From Chiua virens (taxonomy: Eukaryota; Basidiomycota; Agaricomycetes; Boletales; Boletaceae), in assembly GCA_019787685.1 (NCBI GenBank), contig JAHNUO010000007.1, forward strand, positions 372,001 through 436,000: a stretch of DNA of 64,000 nt. The letters are read 5' to 3'. Positions within the stretch are counted from its first letter, which is position 1. The number at the start of each line of letters is the position of its first letter. Shown piece by piece: positions 23,855-37,038 of this stretch. The position numbers and the translations under genes are program-made. A model generated the notes under the pieces. That model was not told the DNA's origin and did not search any database. It worked only from the letters and a program-made list of their open reading frames with translations.

Positions 23855-26800
23855 TCATTCATCATACTGAGTCAACTTTGGAGTCCGTCAGTCCCATGGA
23901 TCAAGGCAAAAAACTTTGACTAGACTTACATCTAGTGTAAGCGTCCGGGAGCTGTTAACATCCTGGTCGCGGTATATTCCCACCAGCGAGTGACCGCGCT
24001 CATACAGGGAACCTTTGAGACTGATGACGATGAACTGGAAAGTGTCAGATGATTGAGTACGAATATAATTTGCTATCTTGGCGACGTTTGTGTTGTCCAG
24101 CGCTGCATCTACCTCGTCCAGGACAAAGAATGGTGCTGGTTGATAGCTATCACATGGATAATTTGAGGAAATGCTGAAGTGCGTCCATTGGGCCATTGGG
24201 ACTCACCTGTGAATCGCGAAAAGCAATGCGAGAGCAGCGACCGTCTTCTCCCCACCCGACAATTGTTCCATATCTCGGAATCGCTTCATCGGCGGCATAG
24301 CATGATACTTGATTCCGGCATTGTAGGGTTCCTGTCGAAAAACGCGTGAGTCAATTCCAGGGCATATAGCCAAGTATCTCGAGGATTACCTCGCTGTCCT
24401 CTAAACTGAGGTATGCAACGCCTCCCATTGGAGCACTCTTGCCTTTTGTGAGATCCTTGTAAACTTCGTCAATCCGTTCAGAGATGTGATTGTATGCTTT
24501 ATTAAATAGCTCGCATCTACTGGCGATCAGCACACCGGTAGATCCGCCGATCCAGAAAGACCACACCTTTCGCGCTTGATTTCATTGAACTGATCTCTCG
24601 CCGTCTTGGAGTCCTTGCGCGCTTTCTCCGCCTCCCGTTCCGTCTCGACGAGTCGTGCTTCAACATCGTCTAGTCGTTCTAGCGCCTTCAGATTGGGCGC
24701 CATACGTTCAATGTCCGCGTTTAGTTTGGAAATCGACGCGTCGAATTCTGCAAGTGTCTCTGGATTGTTGCTCTGCAAATATCGACTTCATCCTCAATGA
24801 GCGGGATATTCCACATGAACTTACAGCGCGTTCCTCGTCATACAATGCCTCAAAGTCAACCTCAATCCCGTAGTCGCGAACTTGCTTCGGCCGCTGCGTG
24901 CCGTCTTCGTCCTCGTCGACATCCATCGCCACTTCATCACGAAGGTTCTACAACGGATTCAGCACCACAATCAATACAACAGTAATTTGAGCTCTCACCT
25001 CTTCCATAGGTACATGCTTCAAATTGCCTGCTAGAAGTGGTAGTTTGATATCCTCGAGTCGGCATTTACGATACGTGGAAGACCGTTCAAGCGCCAGCTT
25101 TTCGATTTCGTCGTTCTGAATCGACAAGATCAACAAATGACCTAAACGTGTTCAAAATAGCGAACCATGGATCCGATTTCCTTAAGCGCCTGATCAAGAA
25201 CTTTGGCCGCTCGCGCGTGCGTCTTCTTCACTTGCTCTAAAACTCTACTCTTTTCTTCCAATACTTCATTGAGGGTCTGGAGTTCTTGTTGGAGATTCTC
25301 AATTGCTTTTTGGGCCGACGCAATCTCGGCCTGGATCTGATGTTTCTGTTCCTCCAGTTCGACGACCTTTGCTTCTTCGTCTTCTTGGGTTTTCTTCAGT
25401 GTCGTTAATCTGTTTTGCGTGAGTTGCAACTGTTCTTCCTCAAATTGAATCCTGTAGACGGGTGGATCCATGTTAACGAGCTCACTATAGGAGAAATAAC
25501 TTACTGGTGCGTCAGGCGCGCAATCTGTTGATCGAACCGATTTCGTGCTTGACTTTCCTCTTCTGCCACTCTAAGCTGACGTTCTTCGTACTCTCGAATG
25601 TGATTAACACCGATCCTGATGCAGAATGAGGAGAAGACGCCATGTTCAGCTTCATCGACCACCGACTGGAGAGTCGATATGCGCGTAGTAAGGTTGGCAT
25701 GTACAGTTTGGGCCTTGAGTGGAGGAAAGTGTCATTGGATCGAAATTGGTCAAGTATTTGGTTGTTTGCTAACCTTTTTGGAGTCGGGAGCTAACTTTTT
25801 GAGCTCACGCTCGACATGCTTGAGCTCGTCTTTTGTACCATTATGGCGAAGTTTAAAAGCGCTCTATGAACCCGAAAGTCCTCAGCCCAACGATGACCAA
25901 CACAAAACGTAGAATTACGGACCAGATCGTCCTTTGTTACAGTGATGGCGCTCTCCAGCCTCGTTATCTCGGAAATGATATTTTCATCTGCTTTACCACG
26001 CGACTTGGAGCGATTAAGTTCCTGCAATTGTGACAGCAGGTTGTCTCGGAGCCGGACAAGCCCTATATTACCCCGAGTCAATGTGCATTGCTAGACCCGA
26101 TATAGTGTAAACAGACCTTGTACGTCTTTTTCTTCCCATTTCTTTCCGGAACCATGCGTACTTCGTCCACCCGTCATCAATCCACTTTTATGGATGACTG
26201 TCCCGTCAAGGGTAACAGCTGTAGGATGGACATGAGGTCAGAGTATCTTCGCTTCCGCGGCTGTCTTGTACCTACCTTTAACCTCTTGGCCTTTCTCCCA
26301 GCATACATACTTGGCAACTTCGATTGTGTCACATACCAGTGCATTCCCGCACACGTGGTGCATCGCCCGTTCAACAGCAGGCTCGTACTGGATGACATCG
26401 ACGGCAAGTCGAGCCCCTTTGGCAAACGAACGGAATTTGTCATTAACAGGCTTCACAGAGATCGTATCGAGTGGCAAAAACGTTGCTTGCCCGGCTCGCT
26501 GAGTGCGCAAGTACTTCGCAATTGAAAACGATAAGTCGAGATGGACATACAGGAGCAAGTATAAGCAACCAACCTCGATGCATTCGATCGCTGTCTTCTC
26601 CTCGTCTACCACTATTGCGTCGATATTCCTACCCAGAATTACGGAAACGGCAGTCTCATATTTCCGTTGCGTGGGCTTGCACAAGTCTACCACTCGTCCT
26701 CTGACACCTACAGTTAAGTCAGAGCTGACGTCATGATCTGAATTTGCAGGTGGGACATGCCTTGGAAGACACGTTGCAGGCTTGCGAGGGTCTCCTTAAG

Positions 26801-28787
26801 CCTCACCTCACGTTCAGTTTCAGTCCTATCAATGCCAGCTTGGAGGAGACGCTGATAGACATCTGTAAGCTTCTCATTCGCTTCTGTTTCAAGGCGACTG
26901 GAGAACAGTGTCAAGTCTGCGCAAACGAACGAGGCACGATGCAATGCTTACGTTATGCGAGTCCGTTCACTCTGGTGATTGTCATACTCTTGTTTGACAT
27001 GTGCTAAGTCGGTCTGCAGAGATGCCAATTTTTGCTCAAGCTAACAAACCCATTAGATATAGTTGGATACCAATGTCGAGCGCGTACCTCTGTCTTTTTC
27101 TCCCCTTGAGTGTTGGCGTCCTCGGTAAGTTTCTTCTTCTTGGTTTCCATCTCCTCCACCTGAGCCTTTAGCTGGCCAAGCGTACGCGAGGCAATCTTTT
27201 CTTCTCTGCCAAGCGTCTCCAGTGATTGACGTTCGGACACTGCCAACATGCTTGCTTGTGCTTTTCTAATCAGAGTCAGGAGTGAGTGATACAATCTTCT
27301 GAAAACGAAATGATCTCACAAAGAGCGGTACTCAGCAAGGCTCTCCTCACTTAAAGCTGTATTATTTTGGGATGCTCGACGGTATGCCTCTGAGGATACC
27401 ATAATGAGTGGACCCACAGCAGCTATGAATGTTAGACAAACCTGTAGCTTCATCTGCAGCTATACGTGCGCTTTGGAGATCACGACGAAGAGTGTGCAGC
27501 TTAGCTTGTTGACGCTCTTCATCCTTTTCAACTTGTTCGCGTGTTGCTTGGGCATTCTGAGTCTTTCGGGTGGAATGCTTGATCTTCTCGTCGGTTGCGA
27601 CGAGGTCAGGTTCCTAGAGAGGTGTTAGTGTGCAGACAACATAAATGGAAGATGGAGGACCACCAACCTTGGACTCAACAGCTTTTTCGGCCTTCTTCAC
27701 TTTCTTTTCTTCCTTGACAACTGCGGTGCGAGCCCTCGCCTGTTCAGCCCGAGCATCTTCTAGTGCCTTGTCATGTTGTTGCTGCTCTGCACGCAATCCT
27801 GCAAGGGCCCGTGACTTTTTCTGAATGTCCCTGGCGTTGGCCTCAAGAGCTTCCTCGATGTGGAACAGCTTGTATAGAATTCGACGTAGGATGAGATCGT
27901 CCTAGAACGCGCATATGAGCAACTATATGATGTTTCATCGCAAAGACACGGACTCGCTCTTGACAGAGACCCTCGAATCGCTCTGCTTCACCCTTTTGCT
28001 CTTTATACTGTCTGATCTCGCCAGTGATACCCCTCCTCTTCGTAAAATTGAACGTGGCATTTTCGGTCGCTCGTTCTTGTGCCTCCTTTGCCTTCTCGTA
28101 GTCTGGCGCCAACTCTAGAGAACCAGAAATTTGCTCGATGAGACGCGTAAGTTCTCGTGGTGATTGTGAGGCAACAGCTTCTACGTCTCCCTGGAAAACG
28201 AGGAAGTTCTTGGCTTTGACGAGAATATTGTGGGAGACGAGAGCAGCATTGTAAGCAGCATACGTGACAACCTTGTCGTTGAGACGATACTCGGATGCAC
28301 CAGTGGTAGAAATGCTGTGACACACTGAGATGGACGCATGGAGGTAAAAGGAACGCGGGAGACGCACGTGCGCTGAAAGTACCACTCTTTCTTGTTTTCA
28401 TCCTCGTACACAGCGAGAACCCAAGCCTTCTTGCCATCGCCATCGCCTTGAGGCACTTCTCCGTCGTCGTCGTCATCCGCGTCGTCTTCATCCCGAGTAT
28501 TCTCGGAACCGTCCATGGGGCCTCGCGCGAGCCGCCGACCTCGATAAACCAAGTCTTTTAGCTGGCTGCTTCGGAGCTGAGCGCTCTTGACACCGAGTAC
28601 GAAGGAAATCGCGTCCATGAGGTTTGATTTTCCAGCGCCATTTGGGCCGATGATAGAGGTGAAGTTCTTGAAGGGACCGATGACTTGGTGACCGCTGTCG
28701 AGATGTGTCACGGGGCACGAACTATGAGTGGCACGAGACTGACCGGTATGATTTGAAGTTGGATAGCTCGATGCGAACGAGCGGCAT
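23855..28787 (-). CDS. SMC1: Cohesin subunit SMC1 (structural maintenance of chromosomes 1)
   Basis: An ATPase that pairs with Smc3 in the cohesin ring, holding sister chromatids in the nucleus. The start [16 protein letters not shown] is split by an intron (exon 1 28787-28744, exon 2 from 28694). Walker [21 protein letters not shown], lies at about 28.62 kb and [11 protein letters not shown] follows. Long charged coiled-coil exons fill 24.4-28.0 kb. They flank a hinge at about 26.2-26.7 kb ([32 protein letters not shown]). The C-terminal head has the ABC signature [19 protein letters not shown] (about 24.25 kb) and Walker B/D-loop [19 protein letters not shown] (about 24.1 kb). A last intron after TLTLD joins to YDE and a stop at 23855; without it the frame ends at 23888. 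The many short introns are usual for basidiomycetes. No broken motif was seen. Confidence 0.93.
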
Positions 28788-29115
28788 CGTATCCGAGTTA
28801 GGGGAACAACCAGTCGACCAACGACTTGGGACGCGTTTCGAAACACGTACGTCACATCGGTCACAGTCACAACCTATTATTACAAGCGCTTCGGGCCATT
28901 GTCAATGGCGACTCAACGCAAACTAATAAATTCTTGCCAAGGCAAATCATAGATTCAAAAACAAACGATTGTGAAGTCAAAAGAGTGGACAAGAATTGTA
29001 TTGTATGTACATCCCAAGATGGTTCAACTTCAAGTTTCTCCACTGGCACCGTCTAAGTTAGGGATGCTTTGCAGCCATTAACAGATCTCGTGTAGAACCA
29101 ACTTGAAAACGTTTC
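28788..29115. other. Intergenic, SMC1 upstream region
   Basis: 328 bp between the SMC1 start and the 3' end of the downstream same-strand membrane protein gene. It should contain the SMC1 promoter; no clear TATA or other element was recognised. Confidence 0.4.
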
Positions 29116-30759
29116 TCACAGCGCCCGAGCAAGTTTATCATGTTCCTCCTCATCGAGGGACAAAAAGTCGCTGCTGGGTTTCATGGCGTACTGGGGGGCT
29201 TCTGCCAGAGAATGCGTCTGATGGTACGTGTCTACCTGCGAGTGCAAGAATTGGAGTAGCCACGGTGTCGTGAAGGCGACTCACTTACTTCCACATGAAT
29301 GGCCGTAGGTTCTTTTGTGGGTCTCGTGCGTGAGTAGGCTGAATTCGCAAACACGACACCACCCGACCTTTCATCAGAACGACTACGTGATCTAAATAAG
29401 CTGTTGCCAACAGACTAAAAGAACCACTTACTACACCTCAGGGCCCGCTAAACTGAAGGTATAAAGCCGACGGACTACACGCGACGCCATGATCTATGCA
29501 TAAAGGTAAGATATTCGATGCTTCTGCCGGTGACGGTACGAAAGCATACAGTGGAGGTAATGGCTGCAGGCACATTGAATATGACGCTCATGACGGCATT
29601 TAGGTTGAGGATCATGAAGATGGTAGCCACCAGGTTTGCCAAGAAACTAGTCGTGTGTGTCAGTACCAAGCTAATTAAGAGGATACAAATAACGTACGCG
29701 AGGATAAAGTAAACCAGTCCGTCGGAGAAGATCATACGAACCAGCCTGCCATGCATTCCAGCACAGCCAGAAATACGTCCCGACCACGCCAATTTATACC
29801 CAGTCAAGCAGAGAACAACAAGATCAAAACTCATGGAGTAGATAAAAGTGGCAGCGAGAACAGTCGTATTGCTGTCCACGATTGTACAGCCGGCACCTTC
29901 GATCCAGACCACTTTCAGCAACACGCCTTGCAAAAAATCAGTTTGTGTTAGATGAAGAATTGGTGTTTGTGCATACCCTGCAAAATAAGGGACCAGTGCC
30001 CGAGGATGAGCAGAACTATGATGCCAACTACCCATTTGTTTTGAGACCAAATTGCTATGCTGTAGTTATCACAATGAATGGAATATAACATGCATGGAAG
30101 AAGTGAAAACTTGCGTGCGAAGGGAAAGGTTGATACTTGCCAGGCCTAGTGCGGAGTCACCGGCAAGCTTGATGAAAGTCAATAGGTTCTCCATTGCACG
30201 GTCAAAATGGTAACGAACCTGATTGAACACATACAGAGCTTGACAGTTGATCTTTCTATGACATTTACTTTGAGTATAGTTAACAGGATCGGGATAGTTG
30301 CACGAACTCCGGTGTGTCGATGGAGATTAATCTGCGACTCGCAGATCAATTATACTCGAGAGCAGAGATGATGCCAATGGTCCTTACATCCCGATCATCG
30401 CGAACAACAACAAATATCGGCCAGAAAAGTAGAAAATCTACAGTCGAGAGTCGTCAAAGCAATATATCGCGTTACTCGTGTTGAACTTACAAGCGGCCAA
30501 CGGAATTTCCTCTTCCCGGAGACAACCATCCAATCGAAATCAGCGGTGAGCAAGAACTCCCACCTGGAAGTAAAGGTCTCTTAATGATCAAATCTGAGTC
30601 AGGTGGCAATTTACTCTTACCCATAGAGACCCAGCAAGGTGTGCATCAGCCTGTGAAAAACCACCTGTAAAACAGTTCTCAGAGCCGGCGATAGGCTGAA
30701 ACATCAACCAGCTCACTCAAGTCCGTCGAAAGTTCCGAAAGCGACTGCCAGTTGGTCAT
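29116..30759 (-). CDS. Seven-helix membrane protein, agaricomycete orphan family, copy 1
   Basis: The minus-strand model starts MTNWQSLSELSTDLSEL and runs through short exons. These include VVFHRLMHTLLGLYG, WEFLLTADFDWMVVSGKRKF, IFYFSGRYLLLFAMIG, GVLLKVVWIEGAGCTIV, FIYSMSFDLVVLCLTGYKL and NLNAVMSVIFNVPAAITST. After the last helix, IMASRVVRRLYTFSLAGPEV leads to a cytoplasmic tail ending EEEHDKLARAL. About seven hydrophobic helices, the dense introns and the WEF...DFDW and NVPAAI motifs match a receptor-like membrane family common in mushrooms but without known ligand or function. A paralogue with the same intron positions lies in opposite orientation at 33335-34926. The frame is open upstream of the chosen ATG to 31062, so an earlier start cannot be excluded. 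Confidence 0.75.
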
Positions 30760-31255
30760 TTCGACAGGATTGAATCCGGAAAGGCGGAAAAATGGTGGAG
30801 CCGGACTTGAAACGGGGAAAGAAGAGGAGGATGAAGAAATACACCAAGAATGGCGCGTTAAAAAGTCTCCGCCTAGTTTACCCCTTAAGTGATCCTCGGC
30901 GAACTTCTTTGCAAGTTCGTCAGGTCGCCAGGTCACGACGCTGGACTCAGGGAAGCTGAATGTGCGGCGGACCGCGACCGATAATGATGCCAGTGCCAAA
31001 GACACGCCTGGAAAGTTGCTTAATGGCACAAAGACGGTCGCATGGATGTGAAACAGCAACACTGGTTTCGATCGAAGCTAGATCGGATGAAGTAAGCAGT
31101 ACAAACCACAACCATGGCGATATTGAGATTTCGCTCACCTCCAAGGCGGAACTGAAACCAGAACCATAGAACGTCTGAAACGGTTTCCAGTACAGGACGC
31201 ACCTTCGAGTCTCTCGAATGCGACGGACATGAGTCCTGCCCTGGCACCAAGGCAA
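30760..31255 (-). other. Possible small gene or gene fragment upstream of the membrane protein
   Basis: Open frames on the minus strand read VSLALASLSVAVRRTFSFPE, a hydrophobic stretch, then WRPDELAKKFAEDHLRGKLG. The latter looks like genuine coding sequence but was not assigned to a family. A possible start lies near 31.23 kb (MSVAFERLE). No intron chain joins all pieces in frame, so this may be a decayed gene or an extended 5' exon of the membrane protein gene. Confidence 0.3.
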
Positions 31256-33334
31256 CGTGACGCTTGATGGTCCGAAGGGGTCGCGATCGTCCTAGGGGTA
31301 TTCTTTACTAGCTTGCCTTCTGACGGCCAACGTAATCACCGCCCGATCGCTCGAGTCCCCAGAAAATGTTGTTTAGTTAAAATCCGGCCCTCAGAACATA
31401 TCAAAACCACATGGCTTCCATAGTTCGAGTGTGCTTGATAGAGCTCTTCATATCACCTGGACACGTGCGAGTCGCGTGCGAAACTGCTTGGGTTCTTCGC
31501 GCAGATACGCCATCATCGCACTTGCGAGTAAGTTGCGACTGCAGGAAGTGCAGGGACTCCTGCAATTATGGATATCGAAACATGGCGCTATCGATCATAC
31601 CATAGTCTAGCAGGCAAACATCTTTACTATAGTCAAGCAGGGTCAGCCAAGTTCGACGGCAAACGAGACAAGCAGATATGACAGGGACTAAACCGAAGAG
31701 TAGCGTCCGACCCTTTGCAAAATGATGTATGTTGCATCAATTTGGCTAGCTTTGCGCTAGGTGCCGGTGAGTCCTCTTCGAATTTGGTCGACCCACGTTG
31801 ACCTTCTAAGGTCCATAATTGGGCAGTTTATGTAATTTATCGGCACGTGGCGTTCAATTCACTATCAATCATGGTGGATACCTTGAAGGGTTCGAACTAA
31901 GGTGAACGAACCCTCTTCGACATGTCTTGGACAGCCGAGTAACTTGTTCCGTCAGATCTGGAAGGAAAGGGCTGGGATATAAGCGTAACGTTGTAATGTC
32001 CCGCCGATAACTGGCCAAGGAATCGATGTGGAAGATGCTACGAGTTACGAGTTCAGCTTCCTCAGAATCAACGGGAATGAAGACATGCGGAGTGCGGCAA
32101 GTATCCGGTGCTACTAGGATCAGAAGTGCCTTACAAGTTACAATATTGATATACAATTCACGACGTCAAGAAAGAACTCACTAATTTACTCTCGTACAAC
32201 ATAGCTTATCCGGCCCTGTTTTTGTGCTTCATGCGTGACTTGACTTGCCCCGGGATATGTTATTAACGTACTAGTTGAGCCGCCTTCGAATCAACAAAGT
32301 CGCTGGGACGACGCGAAAAGTGAAGGCTTCGGCTTCTCGCTTGTTTGCAAGATGATTTCCTTTTTCGTTAGTGGCCCTCCAAGTTGGACTCCGGTCGAGA
32401 CTCAACAGTACTCACCATAATAGTCTTACCGTTACAAGCGCCTTCGCAACCTTGAATCACGCACTTATGTCTAACGTTCGAGTTACCTGAGTCAGGGGCG
32501 CACCACACAAGGTCATTGCAACGGGACTCATACCGGAAGAAATATCTCAGGCTGGTCTTACCATCCAGTAGGGTGAGATCGGGTGTGCATATTCCCTTCT
32601 TTTCCCTCGGTGCTTGCGACAGCTAATGTTTTTCGAGTTGATCACGAGAAGGGAAGCACTGCATGACCGTTCGGACCGGCGGTGTACCACATGGTGCCCG
32701 GGGCCGCGGGCGGAAGTTGGGCGCCTCGGCGCTTGTTGCGAACTGGTTTGCCGAATGCAAGTGCCGCCGAGAGTGAACCATCCCTGACGAAGCCGCATCA
32801 AGTGAGGAAGGCTGGTCCTCCTACTGATCGAAGTGATAGCAAAATTCCCGACGGGCCGCTAAAAGCGATCGAATTCATCGCCAGGTGCTATCTCCGACCA
32901 CTTGCCTTTATAAGACGTTGCAGGTCTCAAGTTGTGGGCGACATGGTGCACGTTCAGCATACTATGGTTTGACAAGGACTGGGACTTTGTCGAGATTTGT
33001 TTGTTATTACGCCGTCTGACATGATGACAGGCAAGGAGTAAACCTGGAAGGGGTACCTTCGAAAACGGATGGTCGGGGATCTTAAGGAAGTACCGACACT
33101 GATCGGAAACAGATACTTACGGAAACCGGTACGTCAGGGGAACGGCCTTTCTATTTTCAAGGGACACCCAATGCAACGAGTAAAAAGATTGGCAAGGGCC
33201 GTCTAAATGCCATCAAACCAAAGGGACAGCACCTGCAATATACTGCGCCATTTAAGAGTCTCGTCTCTCCAACCTGCCACTCGACCATCTCCTTCATTGC
33301 CATCGGATCTGCCCCCTGATCAGCACATCCCCTA
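31256..33334. other. 2.1 kb between divergent membrane-protein paralogues, no gene seen
   Basis: Only short frames are present (for example minus 31869-32156, plus 32682-32972), none recognisable. No transposon ends, tRNA or long repeats were found. The stretch should hold promoters for the divergent pair. Confidence 0.4.
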
Positions 33335-34926
33335 ATGGTCAACTGGCAGTCTCAAACCGAGGTACAGGCCGACTCCGGTGGGTCAGGATCCCCATTGGAT
33401 TCTCCCCACTTACCATCGTTATTGATAGTCGCTTTAACAACTTTATGCACGCTCTTTTGGGCCTCTACATGTCAGTCGTGCTTCGCAACTACCGCATATA
33501 CCCACCCTGAACTCACGTATATTCAGCTGGGAGTTTGTCACCTCGCTGGACTTCGACTGGGAGTTCCTCTCCGGAAAGAAGAAGTTCAGATGGCCATTGG
33601 TACGATCGACCACCATCACCGATTGTCTGTTACACTGACAAGCTCCCTCTAGATATTCTATTTTGCGGGTCGATACTGTCTATTGTTTGCTCTTATCGGG
33701 ATGTATGTCTCGTCTCTCCTCCATCTGAACGTCACTGACTCGAAATGTCGCGTAGTACTGTTGCTCTGAACGTCAGAAAGGAAATCGATTGTCAAGGACT
33801 GTATACGTTTAACCAAGTCTTTGGCAATGCTGCCATAGGTCTAGCAAGCATCAATCTTTCTATCCGAACGTAAGTCGAGCGACCGTAATCTCTATATCCT
33901 GCCTTATACCCCTCAGAATGGCTGTATGGTCTCAAAACAAGTATGTCGTGACGTTTTTGATTTTGGTTATCCTTGGCCATTGGTCTTTCTTGTTACACGG
34001 TAAGTAGGGTGACAATAGACCGAGCATATACATGACGTTTCACTATCTAGGAATACTTCTCAAGGCTGCTTGGATTGATAACGCTTGTGCTATCACGTAC
34101 ACCGACAACCGGATTCTTGCCATTAGCTTTATATACTCTATGGTTTTCGATTTCACCGTCTTATGCTTGACTGGGTGGAAACTGGCGTTCCCTGCTAACG
34201 GGCGGTCTAAACTCATCAACCTTGTATTTGGTGACGGATTGATCTATTTTCTCATCGCGTAAGTCCACATATGTATGCACCTCAAAAGTTGGTCGTAGGT
34301 GGAGCTAACAAATCGGCGTCTAGGTTCTTGTCAAACCTCCTTGCGACCGTGAGCGCGAGTATGCTTTATGTTGATACCGTCCTGACCAATTGTCGCTGTC
34401 TTCTAGCTTTTCATGTTACTCAACTTGAATGCGGTGATGTCCATCATTGCAAACGTTCCCGCCGCAATCGCGTCTACTGTAAGTAGATTCTGTGAATTGT
34501 TCCGCTGTGTCTAAATCAACTCCGAACCAGATTGTCGCTTGTCGAGTCGTCCGGAGGTTGACGAACTATACTTCCCAGGGCGCAGGGGCGTTTACGTTCG
34601 TAGTTCCCGATATCTCCTTTTCGATTTTTGACACGCCCACACTTTACAGTTCTACCGCTCAGTCTAGTGTCGCATTCCGCTCGCCTGCAACTTTGCCGAC
34701 GGCGCACCACATTTCTGTCAAAAAGGGAGTTGAAGGAGTTCACATACAGGTCTGTTCGTCAAACTACATTGGTTGTCCTTGCTGATCGTCTTGCACGTGA
34801 AGATGGATTCTTTTGTAGATCATCAAGAAGTGGAATACTGGTGACACGGGAAGGATTATTCAAAGCGATGAATTCGATCCTGAAATGCAGGCTATCAACA
34901 ACGAGTTCAAGAAGCCCCCGTATTAG
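33335..34926 (+). CDS. Seven-helix membrane protein, agaricomycete orphan family, copy 2
   Basis: About twelve short exons join in frame from MVNWQSQTEVQADSG. In order they carry FNNFMHALLGLY, WEFVTSLDFDWEFLSGKKKF, IFYFAGRYCLLFALIGM and FGNAAIGLASINLSIRT. Then come MAVWSQNKYVVTFLILVILG, ILLKAAWIDNACAITYTDNR, FIYSMVFDFTVLCLTGWKL, LVFGDGLIYFLIA and NLNAVMSIIANVPAAIAST, followed by IVACRVVRRLTNYTS. The tail ends IIKKWNTGDTGR...FKKPPY at the stop 34924-34926. All GT-AG junctions used are consistent, so the copy appears intact. The helix-rich layout suggests a plasma-membrane receptor or sensor, but no ligand or signalling partner can be inferred. It is a paralogue of 29116-30759. Confidence 0.8.
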
Positions 34927-35382
34927 CCTCCCAGCATTCACCCAGTCGAAAACTTCTCTCTTCTGTGAAGGTACTCTTTCAGATATTGCAGTACTCTTCC
35001 AGCCATGTTCGCCCGTCATTTAAACCTTGCACTCTCATTATCAAACCCATTCGCTTTCAATGTCACATCATGCATCACCAAACACTCTTTGTCTGGGCAC
35101 CATGACCATTAGGTCAACCTTGTGGTAATTTCCATTCTTGTGATCATCCGATTCGAGGAGTAGAGACCTGTTCTTTCTTGGACTTTCCTCAGTTTCAATT
35201 CTCACTCTTGATAGCCGCCACGTCGGTAGTGTGTCGATTCGGTACTTTGCTGTAGCACGAGCAATTCACTGTATTAATAGTTTCCGATGGTACGTTGTCA
35301 AGTAAACGTGATCGATGAAGAGCAACTGTAACAGAACTCCTATCCACCGTCCAGACAACGACATCAAGTACTGCTAACTCCA
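34927..35382. other. Intergenic between convergent genes
   Basis: 456 bp between the 3' ends of the membrane protein gene (+) and the F-box-like gene (-). No coding or repeat feature recognised. Confidence 0.4.
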
Positions 35383-37038
35383 CTATTCTGCCCTCCTTCC
35401 CTCACTCGTGCTGCTATATTGTCTCCTCACTGCCAGGAACCCAGGCAACAGTTGCTTCACTTCCTCCCATTTTGCCGAGTACACCTCAAACTCTGATTCG
35501 ACCAACTCCCCCTCGTAGTACTCCCAGTACGAAGAGACCCAAATCACCCTGGGGCAGATATCACTTAAAAAGGCTGCGATCGAGAACGGAAAATTGATCG
35601 TGGAAGAAACAAAATTAACATGCTGAAGATGGCTAGTGAGTTCGCTGCCTAGGCGTGATGATGATATCAAGGAAGGTGGTTTGTCAACCTCGCTAAAGTC
35701 CACAGCAAGAGCAAGACGGGTGAGTGAAGGGCAGCGGGAGAGGAGCTTGATGAGTCCCCGGTGCGTCACCGCTGACTCGATCCCCCAGCCGGATAACGCG
35801 TTGAGAGAGAGGTTGGTTAGCCGTGGCCAATGTGCCGTCAGTGTCTCCATTGCGTTGTCGTCTAGGGACAAGTTACATGTCACATCGAATTCGAAGGATT
35901 GCATGTTAGATAATGCGAAAAGTGGTTTGAATGTGGACAGAGAAAGTTCAATACGGCCATCGTCCAGTGGCCAATCACCGTAGGTCGACTCGGAGATGAA
36001 GGAAATATAGGATAGTCGCTCCGAATCGCAAGCATTGGCCAGTGCAGTGAAAAATAGATAAAGCATATCTGGGGTAGGCGGTACATCAAAGGTGAATCTC
36101 GCCGTTTGCAGATTGAAGCGCATGAGTTCCACGAGCGATGTTAAAACCGACAATTTGTTGTCAGCAAGTCCGAGCGTCAGGGACACGAGTGATGGGAATG
36201 TGAGCGGTGCCAAATGGGGCCCTAGTCTCTCTATCCGCAGATTATCTTGAAGCTCCCCTGAGAGTGTGAGCAAAAAGGGAGAGTGGGAGAGGGTAACAAT
36301 GAGAGTTTCGTCGATTGCATGGTAAGTGAGCGACTCCAGTGAATGAAGTTGCGAGAGCATCTCAGGCAGGATCTTCTCATCTCCAGCACTCGGAAATCCA
36401 CCAGCGCTAGCTTGGATGTAGAGGTCCTTCAGTAACGGACATGTAGAGATTAGGTGTTTTGAAATATTGGGGGACTGCACGGCAAGAGATGGCAAACTGA
36501 TTTTGACCAGGGAATGGGCAAGGAGTGACTGTAGGAGCGGCAGATATTCTTCACCGATGACTGAAAGGACCTTGAGCCTTGGGATGAGCGGACCGGGGGT
36601 CGGGGGTTGGGAGAGCGCAATGATAATATTGTTGTCCAGACGTGGGGAAGTCCAGTCGAGCCGAAGGGTCCGTATCCGAGAGGAGTATCTGAAGAAAAGT
36701 TCCCAGTCACTACGGAACATTGCTCGTTGAAATACCATCTGGCCCTAAAATAGTGAATGTTCAAGTTGTTGTATCAAACAGCTTTGGGAACATACAGTCG
36801 ATACTCCAATGCGGCCTGACGAAATCTTCCACAGGTCCTGAGGAAGACATCGGATGAGGTACGTGATTGAATTCAGGTTCTCCCACAGGACATCAAGAGC
36901 GGCACTATTGAATGTTCGACAAGTGCGCGCAAGTCTGGCTAATGTGGTGTGCCGACGGACCCATGGAATTAGGAAGTCATCTGGGATTTGGCGGAAGATG
37001 GCGAGCTGCACCTCGACAATAGAGAAGCATCGGTGCAT
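35383..37038 (-). CDS. F-box-like protein with leucine-rich C-terminal region
   Basis: Two exons (37038-36796 and 36744-35383) encode 534 residues, with the same intron position as the copy at 17200-18869. The N terminus MHRCFSIVEVQLAIFRQI, then LARLARTCRTFNSAALDVLW, is the F-box-like segment. Exon 2 opens with FQRAMFRSDWELFFRYSSR and contains IRTLRLDW, QLHSLESLTYHAIDETLI, LDDNAMETLTAHWPRLTNLS and a C terminus EVKQLLPGFLAVRRQ. The expected role is Skp1 binding and substrate choice for an SCF ubiquitin ligase. It is intact here, whereas partial copies lie 1.3 kb beyond its 5' end and at 21.6 kb. Confidence 0.8.

Noticed and set aside
24606..28926. Plus-strand open frames across 24.6-28.9 kb
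   Set aside because: They lie opposite the SMC1 coiled-coil exons and mirror its codon pattern; the minus strand carries the ABC motifs.
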